From Limisphaerales bacterium (GTDB taxonomy: Bacteria > Verrucomicrobiota > Verrucomicrobiia > Limisphaerales > UBA11358), in contig DAIDJC010000094.1 in NCBI GenBank assembly GCA_027451565.1, positions 1-11,004 of the forward strand: DNA of 11,004 nucleotides. Reading direction: 5' to 3'. Every line of letters begins with the position of its first letter. Position 1 is the stretch's first letter. The notes beneath the pieces were generated by a model. That model did not search any database, had not been told where the DNA came from, and saw only the letters and a program-made list of their open reading frames with translations. Shown piece after piece: positions 6,049-11,004 of the stretch. Made by a program: the position numbers and the translations under genes.

Positions 6049-6948
6049 ATGTATCGCGTGGAAAAAATATCCTCCCTGGACGGGTCGTCGCTGGCTCCGT
6101 ATCGAACACTGCGCAGGGCTGCGGAACACGTGGCCCAGGGCATTTTTGTGGCCGAGGGCGACAAGGTGGTGCGTCGTTTGTTGCAAAGCCACTTTGAGGT
6201 GATCTCAGTTCTTTTGCCCGAGGACCGGCTGGAGGAGTTCAGTCCGCTGCTGGCGGCCAGGCCGGAGGCGGAAATCGAGGTGTTTGCAGTCACCCAAAAA
6301 TCGGTTTTGGAGGATTTGGTCGGGTTTGAAATGTTTCAAGGCGTTTTGGCCGTTGGGAGGATTCCAAAGGCATGGACCTTGGAGGGACTTTTATCCAGAA
6401 GGATGGAGGCTGGGGGTGGTGTGCTTCTGGCTGCGGTGGATGGTCTGACCAGCGCGGAAAACATCGGATTACTGGTGCGCAATTGCGCGGCATTTGGGGT
6501 TCATGGCCTTGTGGTGGGTGAAACGAGCAGCAGTCCCTACCTGCGGCGCGCAGTGAGAAACTCAATGGGCGCGATTTTTCAGCTTCCCGTGGTGGAATTG
6601 GGGGTGGCTGCCGGCAAATCCAATGCCGCACATTCACATTCGCACCTGGATGAAAAGCCCCATGCCAACGGTAAAGACAGCCTTGCCGGAGCTCTGATTG
6701 GATTGCGTAAAATGGGGGTGCGATGTGTAGCCGCTCATCCGCACGCAATGGGTAAAAACCTGGCAGACGCCAAATTGTCAGGCGATTGCTGCATTGTGTT
6801 TGGCAGCGAAGGAAACGGCTTGTCCAGGCAGGTTCTCGAGGCCTGTGATGAGGCCGTGGCCATACCCATGGCGGCCGGGGTGGATTCCCTGAACGTGGCC
6901 GCAACGGCAGCGGTCTTCTTTTACGAGGCCAGCCGTCAACGCGGATGA
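6049..6948 (+). CDS. SpoU/TrmH-family RNA 2'-O-ribose methyltransferase
   Basis: A SPOUT-class enzyme that transfers methyl from SAM to a ribose 2'-OH of tRNA or 23S rRNA; the target cannot be told from sequence. With the ATG at 6049 the protein has 299 residues. Residues 1-100 are the N-terminal substrate-binding domain (ending FQGVLAVG, as usual). The SPOUT knot shows motif 1, DGLTSAENIGLLVRN (131-145, with the conserved Asn 138 and Arg 144), motif 2, VFGSEGNGLS (250-259), and motif 3, IPMAAGVDSLNVAATAAV (272-289). A GTG at 5962 would add 29 residues without domain content and lies inside the hairpin after ndk, so I reject it. No strong ribosome-binding site precedes 6049. Residues 189-210 form a histidine-rich insertion in the knot domain. 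Confidence 0.93.
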   Translation: MYRVEKISSLDGSSLAPYRTLRRAAEHVAQGIFVAEGDKVVRRLLQSHFEVISVLLPEDRLEEFSPLLAARPEAEIEVFAVTQKSVLEDLVGFEMFQGVLAVGRIPKAWTLEGLLSRRMEAGGGVLLAAVDGLTSAENIGLLVRNCAAFGVHGLVVGETSSSPYLRRAVRNSMGAIFQLPVVELGVAAGKSNAAHSHSHLDEKPHANGKDSLAGALIGLRKMGVRCVAAHPHAMGKNLADAKLSGDCCIVFGSEGNGLSRQVLEACDEAVAIPMAAGVDSLNVAATAAVFFYEASRQRG

Positions 6949-6964
6949 AAGTCGGCAGCAAGGT

Positions 6965-7017
6965 TTTTCACCACTTTTTGCCATGGTAAAACCCGGCGTG
7001 GGTCAAACCGGTGAAAA
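6965..7017. terminator. Possible bidirectional terminator between convergent genes
   Basis: TTTTCACC (6965-6972) pairs perfectly with GGTGAAAA (7010-7017) around a 37-base loop that itself holds ACCC/GGGT. The T and A tracts sit on the stem flanks, and the site lies between the convergent methyltransferase and glycosyltransferase genes, where a two-way terminator is expected. The long loop makes it weak. Confidence 0.3.
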
Positions 7018-7035
7018 CTGCTGAACAGGAGAGGT

Positions 7036-8085
7036 TCAGGCTTGATTTTTGATTTCGAGGGAAACGGATGGCGCTTTGGGGTTTTTCACGGAATTCAGCG
7101 GGGTGAGCAGGCCAATCCAAAATCCAATGCCATACAGGCAGTGGCAGGCGGGCAGCAGAGGCGCAGCAGCGCAAGCGCGGCAAACGCCATTGGCAGCCAT
7201 GTTCGAGATGGTCTGCGCAAGCACCGCCATCAGATAAACCGCCAGGGGGATGGCGGCCATATTCATTATGAAAGGAGAAACGTGGCGGGGTCCTGACAGG
7301 ACCAATCCGGCAAGCAACGCACCGTAGAGGCAAAAGAGAGGCGGCACGAAATTCAAAATGGAACCGGGGGTGGGATGGAGACGGAATTGTTCGGCGCGTC
7401 CCCGGCCATAAGTCCTGAGCATTTTCAGGAAGGCCCCCACGGATTTGCGCGGGCGCCGGTGCACAAAAAAGCCGGGATCGTAAACCAGGAGATGCCCCGC
7501 TTTTTGGAGGTCATCCATGAGCGCGTTTTCTTCATTTGGGTAGAGGGCTTCATTGAAGCCGCCAAAAGCCAGCAGGACATCCCGTCTGGCCAGGGTATTG
7601 CAAAGGATCAATTCTTTTTCAGAAGAATATCGTGGCTTGCCCGTCTGGCGGTAGCGGGCCCGGCTGGGGCCAAAGGCCAGCCAACTGCCGAGGACCACGG
7701 AGAAAACTTTTTCCAGCCAGGGGGCGGACTCCGGGCATAGGTTGGGGCCGCCGATGAGGGCCACTTCCGGCTTGGAAAACCATTTTTCGGCATGGTGCAA
7801 AATGCCGGCATCGGGCAGGGCATCGTCATCCAGGAAATAGACCCATGATCCCCGGGCCGCGCGCAGTGCCGCATTTCTTTGGGCGGAGGGCTGGCGTCCC
7901 CGCGCCAGGATGATTTCCTTCCGGTCGGCAGGCCAATCCAGGTCCCTGGCGGCGGCCAAGGCTTGCACATCCTCCATTTCAGGAGGCGCAGCGATGATGA
8001 TTGAAACCAGGGGCGGCTGATTCACGGGGAGAGTAAAAACCACCGGGGCGCGATCAAAAAGTAAAATCATCCAGCCAAAAGCCAT
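7036..8085 (-). CDS. Family 2 glycosyltransferase with C-terminal membrane segments
   Basis: An inverting GT-A glycosyltransferase, most likely acting at the inner face of the cytoplasmic membrane on a polysaccharide or glycolipid; donor and acceptor are unknown. Motifs: LVSIIIAAP (26-34) begins the nucleotide-binding fold, PSAQRNAALRAARG (66-79) is the usual [AS]xRN helix, YFLDDDALP (83-91) holds the metal-binding DxD-type motif, and FNEALYPNEENALMDDL (177-193) supplies the acidic catalytic region. HRRPRKSVGAFLKM follows, as in succinoglycan-type GT2 enzymes. Hydrophobic stretches at about 246-265, 273-294 and 315-330 look like membrane helices. An ATG at 8070 (residue 6) is an equal or better start, since the frame upstream stops there with an ATGA overlap. 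It is convergent with the methyltransferase gene and has no polysaccharide-locus neighbours. Confidence 0.88.
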   Translation of the reverse strand: MAFGWMILLFDRAPVVFTLPVNQPPLVSIIIAAPPEMEDVQALAAARDLDWPADRKEIILARGRQPSAQRNAALRAARGSWVYFLDDDALPDAGILHHAEKWFSKPEVALIGGPNLCPESAPWLEKVFSVVLGSWLAFGPSRARYRQTGKPRYSSEKELILCNTLARRDVLLAFGGFNEALYPNEENALMDDLQKAGHLLVYDPGFFVHRRPRKSVGAFLKMLRTYGRGRAEQFRLHPTPGSILNFVPPLFCLYGALLAGLVLSGPRHVSPFIMNMAAIPLAVYLMAVLAQTISNMAANGVCRACAAAPLLPACHCLYGIGFWIGLLTPLNSVKNPKAPSVSLEIKNQA

Positions 8086-8321
8086 CCAAATACAAATAAC
8101 AGCCCGACCTGGACTTCAAAGAGTGCCTGGAATGGGTTGGCCGGGGCGCTTCCCGAATTCACAAAGCGGACGGGTGCGACTTGACGGGAGGAATATCCAT
8201 GGAAGTTTATGGGGCGATTTTTGAATTTAATCCAGGAAATTTTGTCCAAGCCCCTCATGGAATTCGAGAGATTTGAAAATATTTGGTGCAAAACCGCCCA
8301 CGGGAAAGCGCTATCGGACAT
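8067..8321 (-). CDS. Doubtful 84-aa ORF overlapping the glycosyltransferase start
   Basis: An open frame from ATG 8321 to TGA 8067, beginning MSDSAFPWAVLHQIFSNLSN and ending in a hydrophobic tail (ALFEVQVGLLFVFGWLLAG). It overlaps the listed glycosyltransferase start by 19 bases, and its TGA overlaps the internal ATG at 8070 as ATGA, the classic coupling arrangement. I recognise no family, and no Shine-Dalgarno sequence precedes it. It may be a real small gene, a leader ORF, the decayed end of an older gene, or chance. Confidence 0.25.
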   Translation of the reverse strand: MSDSAFPWAVLHQIFSNLSNSMRGLDKISWIKFKNRPINFHGYSSRQVAPVRFVNSGSAPANPFQALFEVQVGLLFVFGWLLAG

Positions 8322-8357
8322 TTGTCAGGTTGACGTAACTATTTAATAAAATATCGT
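8322..8357 (+). promoter_or_regulatory. Candidate sigma-70-type promoter of the efflux operon
   Basis: TTGACG (8330-8335) and TATCGT (8352-8357) are separated by 16 bases. An alternative pair is TTGTCA (8322-8327) with TAATAA (8344-8349), also 16 bases apart. The surroundings are the most AT-rich in this intergenic region, and the adaptor ATG follows about 45 bases later. The elements are imperfect. No operator palindrome for a TetR/MarR-type regulator is obvious. Confidence 0.35.
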
Positions 8358-8401
8358 GTCTGAATCAATGTTCATGCTTTTACTAAAAACCGGGATAAAA
8401 A

Positions 8402-9748
8402 ATGTCTGAGGAAAAGGGGCCATTGAGGGGAGCTTCGGATTCTCAGCCTGGCCCTGTTCCCAGGGCTTCCCGGATGGGTTTCGTCTGGCTTGCATTGACA
8501 CTTGCCGCGTTGATGGCGGTCATTTATGGCGTAAGCCGGCAGCATCCGGGCAAGACAGGCGCGGGGAATGGAGCGGGTGCGGGTTCTTTTGGGATGATTC
8601 GGCCGGCGGTGACCACGACATCCGCGCAAAGGGGTGACATCAATATCTATGTCAACGCCATAGGAACGGTGGTGCCGCTCACCCGGGTTTCGATCAACAG
8701 CCGGGTGGAGGGCCAGATATTGAAAATCTTCTACTCGGAAGGTCAATTTGTGAAAGCTGGGGATCCCTTGCTGGAGATTGATCCAGGCCCGAACCAGGCC
8801 GCCTTGACGCAGGCGCAGGGTGAATTGGAAAGGGATGAGGCCCTTTTGGCCAATGCCCGGCTGGATTTGCAGCGTTACCAGGATGCCTACGCCAGCAATG
8901 CCATTCCAAAACAACAACTGGATACCCAGGTGGCCACGGTGCAGCAATACGAAGGGACGGTGAAGCTGGACCAAGGTTTGCTGGACAATGCCCGGGTGCA
9001 GCTTTCCTATTGTTACATCAACTCTCCCATTACCGGCAGGGTGGGGCTGAGGTTGGTGGACTTGGGAAACATGGTTCAAGCCGGAAGCACCAATTTGGTG
9101 GTGGTGACCCAATTGCAGCCCATCACGGTCATCTTTTATGTGTCTGAGGATAATCTGCCCGCCATCGAAAAACAACTTGAACAGGGGCAAACCCTCGCGG
9201 TGGATGTTTTTGACCGGGACCAGGAAAACAAGCTGGCATCCGGCACGCTTGAAACACTGGACAATGAAATCAATCCAACCACCGGGACGGTGAATTTGCG
9301 GGCGATATTTGACAATAGAGACAACGCGCTCTTCCCCAACCAGTTCGTCAATGCGCGTCTCAAGGTCAACACATTGCACAATGTGACACTGCTTCCGAAC
9401 ACCGTGATACAGCGAAATGCGGACAGCGCCTTTGTCTATACTTTGTCTGAACCAGAGGAGGCAGCCGGGCCGCCGGATACCCCTGCCTCGGGTGAGGCAG
9501 AGGGACAGAGTCAAGGACAGGGTCAGGGTCAGGCCAGGGGTGCCGGGGAAACCATCGTGCAGCAAACAATCACCGTGGGAGCAACGGATGGAGTGGTGTC
9601 CGAAGTCGAGGGCATTGCCCCTGGCACAAGGGTGGTGGCTGATAATTTTAACAAGCTGGCGGATGGCATGAAAGTGACGGTGCTGGCCAATGGAGGCGGA
9701 CCCGGGCAAAGACAAGGCCGCCGGCACTCCGCCGGTTCCGGACCGTGA
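8402..9748 (+). CDS. RND efflux periplasmic adaptor (membrane-fusion protein)
   Basis: The adaptor of a tripartite efflux pump (AcrA/MdtA family), bridging the inner-membrane pump and an outer-membrane channel. The 448 residues hold a cytoplasmic N-terminus, one membrane anchor (about 26-43, after Arg 21 and Arg 24; no lipobox), and the first lipoyl half SRVEGQILKIFYSEGQFVKA (100-119). A coiled-coil hairpin runs about 129-200, then the second lipoyl half YINSPITGRVGLRLVDLG (205-222), the beta-barrel (about 235-325) and a membrane-proximal domain. Residues 350-383 are an acidic, Gly/Gln-rich low-complexity insert (QGQGQGQ). The C-terminal tail is basic and Gly-rich. The closest well-known type is MdtA. 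The pump gene follows with a 4-base overlap; no outer-membrane channel gene is in the window. Confidence 0.95.
   Translation: MSEEKGPLRGASDSQPGPVPRASRMGFVWLALTLAALMAVIYGVSRQHPGKTGAGNGAGAGSFGMIRPAVTTTSAQRGDINIYVNAIGTVVPLTRVSINSRVEGQILKIFYSEGQFVKAGDPLLEIDPGPNQAALTQAQGELERDEALLANARLDLQRYQDAYASNAIPKQQLDTQVATVQQYEGTVKLDQGLLDNARVQLSYCYINSPITGRVGLRLVDLGNMVQAGSTNLVVVTQLQPITVIFYVSEDNLPAIEKQLEQGQTLAVDVFDRDQENKLASGTLETLDNEINPTTGTVNLRAIFDNRDNALFPNQFVNARLKVNTLHNVTLLPNTVIQRNADSAFVYTLSEPEEAAGPPDTPASGEAEGQSQGQGQGQARGAGETIVQQTITVGATDGVVSEVEGIAPGTRVVADNFNKLADGMKVTVLANGGGPGQRQGRRHSAGSGP
9501..9540 (+). repeat. Short GGACAG/GGTCAG tandem-like repeat inside the adaptor gene
   Basis: The coding DNA contains imperfect 6-base repeats of the form GG[AT]CAG (GGACAG, GGTCAG, GGTCAG), giving the QGQGQGQ stretch. 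Such repeats can change length by slippage in multiples of six, which would keep the frame. It lies in a linker absent from typical adaptors. Confidence 0.55.
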
Positions 9749-11004
9749 GCCCATCCCGCCCTTTCATTCTTCGTCCCGTGGCCACCACGCTCATCATGGT
9801 GGCAGTCATGCTGGCTGGCCTTATCGCCTACAGGATGCTTTCGGTTTCTGCCCTGCCCGAGGTGGATTATCCCACAATACAAATTGTCACCTTTTACCCC
9901 GGGGCAAGTCCCGAGGTGACGGCTTCTGCCATAACCGCCCCATTGGAACGGCAGTTTGGAGAATTGCCGGGGCTAAGCCAGATGACCTCCATCAGTTCGG
10001 ATGGCAGTTCCATCATCACCCTTCAATTTGTGCTTCATTTGAACATAGACGTGGCGGAACAGGAGGTGCAGGCGGCGATCAACGCTGCGCAAACCTATCT
10101 GCCGCCTGGATTGCCTGCGCCGCCCATTTACAGCAAATCCAATCCCGCAGATGCGCCGGTGCTCACCCTGGCCGTGACTTCGACCAATTATTCCCTGTCC
10201 CAGGTCGAGGACTATGCCGACACGCGGTTGGCGCAAAAAATATCCCAGGTCAGCGGGGTGGGATTGGTGACCATCAGCGGCGGTCACAAGCCGGCGGTGC
10301 GGGTGCAGTTGAACCCGGTTCAATTGTTGTCCTACGGGATAAACCTTGATGACGTGCGCACGGCCCTGGCGCAGACCAGTGTGAACCAGGCGCTGGGCAA
10401 TTTTGACGGGCCACATCAATCCTATGAAATCAATGCCAACGACCAGTTGCTGGACAGCAAGGATTACAAGTCCGTGGTGGTGGCCTACCGGAATGGGGCC
10501 CCGGTAAAGCTCTCGGATGTGGCCACGGTTCTGGACGGGGTTGAAAACAACCAGTTGGCCGCGTGGAAAAACCTGGATCCCGCAGTGATCCTCAACATCC
10601 AGCGCCAGCCGGGCGCGAACATCATCCAGGTGGTGGATCGCATCAAAACACTCCTGCCGCGCCTGCAAGCCAACCTGCCCGCAGCCATGCATGTCTCAAT
10701 TGTCACGGACCGCACCACCACCATACGGGCCTCTGTTCGGGACGTGCAGTTTTCCCTTTTATTAACGGTGGCACTGGTGGTGATGGTCATATTTTTGTTT
10801 TTGCGGAATGTTTCCGCCACGATCATCCCCAGCGTGGCTGTGCCGCTCTCACTCGTGGGCACGCTCGGGATCATGTACCTGCTGGGCTTCAGCCTGAACA
10901 ACCTCACCCTGATGGCGCTGACCATTTCCACGGGTTTCGTGGTGGATGACGCCATCGTGATGATCGAAAATATTTTTCGTTTCATAGAGGAGGGTGACCC
11001 ACCA
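9745..11004 (+). CDS. RND multidrug efflux pump, inner-membrane subunit (N-terminal 420 residues)
   Basis: A proton-driven exporter of the HAE1/MdtB-MdtC/AcrB family. It begins GTG at 9745 (MSPSRPFILRPVATTLIM), sharing GTGA with the adaptor stop, so translation is coupled. The first membrane helix covers about 12-30, followed by the standard SALPEVDYPTIQIVTFYPGA and SPEVTASAITAPLERQFGEL of the porter domain. QVSGVGLVTISGG and VQLNPVQLLSYGINLDDVRTAL are also typical. Membrane helices 2-4 start near residue 333. Helix 4 carries GFVVDDAIVMIENIF, with the proton-relay Asp 401 and Asp 402. The frame is open to the right edge; a complete member has about 1,030 residues, so roughly 60% is missing. 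There is no frameshift in the visible part. Confidence 0.96.
   Translation, partial: MSPSRPFILRPVATTLIMVAVMLAGLIAYRMLSVSALPEVDYPTIQIVTFYPGASPEVTASAITAPLERQFGELPGLSQMTSISSDGSSIITLQFVLHLNIDVAEQEVQAAINAAQTYLPPGLPAPPIYSKSNPADAPVLTLAVTSTNYSLSQVEDYADTRLAQKISQVSGVGLVTISGGHKPAVRVQLNPVQLLSYGINLDDVRTALAQTSVNQALGNFDGPHQSYEINANDQLLDSKDYKSVVVAYRNGAPVKLSDVATVLDGVENNQLAAWKNLDPAVILNIQRQPGANIIQVVDRIKTLLPRLQANLPAAMHVSIVTDRTTTIRASVRDVQFSLLLTVALVVMVIFLFLRNVSATIIPSVAVPLSLVGTLGIMYLLGFSLNNLTLMALTISTGFVVDDAIVMIENIFRFIEEGDPP

Noticed and set aside
8372..9754. Minus-strand open frame of 460 codons
   Set aside because: It is the exact antisense of the efflux adaptor, which has full family motifs; the antisense product is His/Arg/Gly-rich and unrelated to anything.
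9690..10349. Plus-strand frame of 219 codons across the pump gene start
   Set aside because: It is out of frame with the RND pump, whose GTG start at 9745 and porter motifs are clear; the other frame is low-complexity.

Overview
The window is ordinary chromosomal DNA of moderate GC from a Gram-negative (diderm) bacterium. The diderm call rests on a tripartite RND efflux adaptor and pump and on a lipoprotein with a clear lipobox. Ribosome-binding sites are weak or absent before several genes, GTG/TTG starts are likely, and the mix of sigma-54, a Hanks-type kinase and an unusual NDK would fit the Verrucomicrobiota/PVC area. No marker settles the phylum, so that placement is a guess.

Left part (1-3892): a minus-strand pair, hpf (ribosome hibernation factor) followed by an amidohydrolase/deaminase coupled by a TGATG overlap. 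It diverges from rpoN (sigma-54), which is followed directly on the plus strand by a Ser/Thr protein kinase whose catalytic motifs are altered. The outermost ~95 bp are GC-richer and no longer read as amidohydrolase. In another minus frame they read like the juxtamembrane segment of an FtsH-type protease, so a junction (assembly chimera or real recombination) is suspected there.

Middle (3893-6948): a ~550 bp stretch without a recognisable gene, a small lipoprotein gene, a ~380 bp spacer, then a nucleoside diphosphate kinase with an insertion before its catalytic histidine. A compact hairpin follows, then a SpoU/TrmH-family RNA 2'-O-methyltransferase.

Right part (6949-11004): a convergent minus-strand family 2 glycosyltransferase with C-terminal membrane segments, preceded by a doubtful small ORF that overlaps an internal start by ATGA. 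Across a divergent intergenic region lies an RND efflux operon: a membrane-fusion adaptor and the first 420 residues of an inner-membrane RND pump, joined by a GTGA overlap. The pump gene runs off the right edge.

I see no mobile element, CRISPR array, tRNA or rRNA, and no obvious new multi-gene system. The points most worth a second look are the left-edge junction, the degenerate kinase next to rpoN, and the short ORF coupled to the glycosyltransferase.
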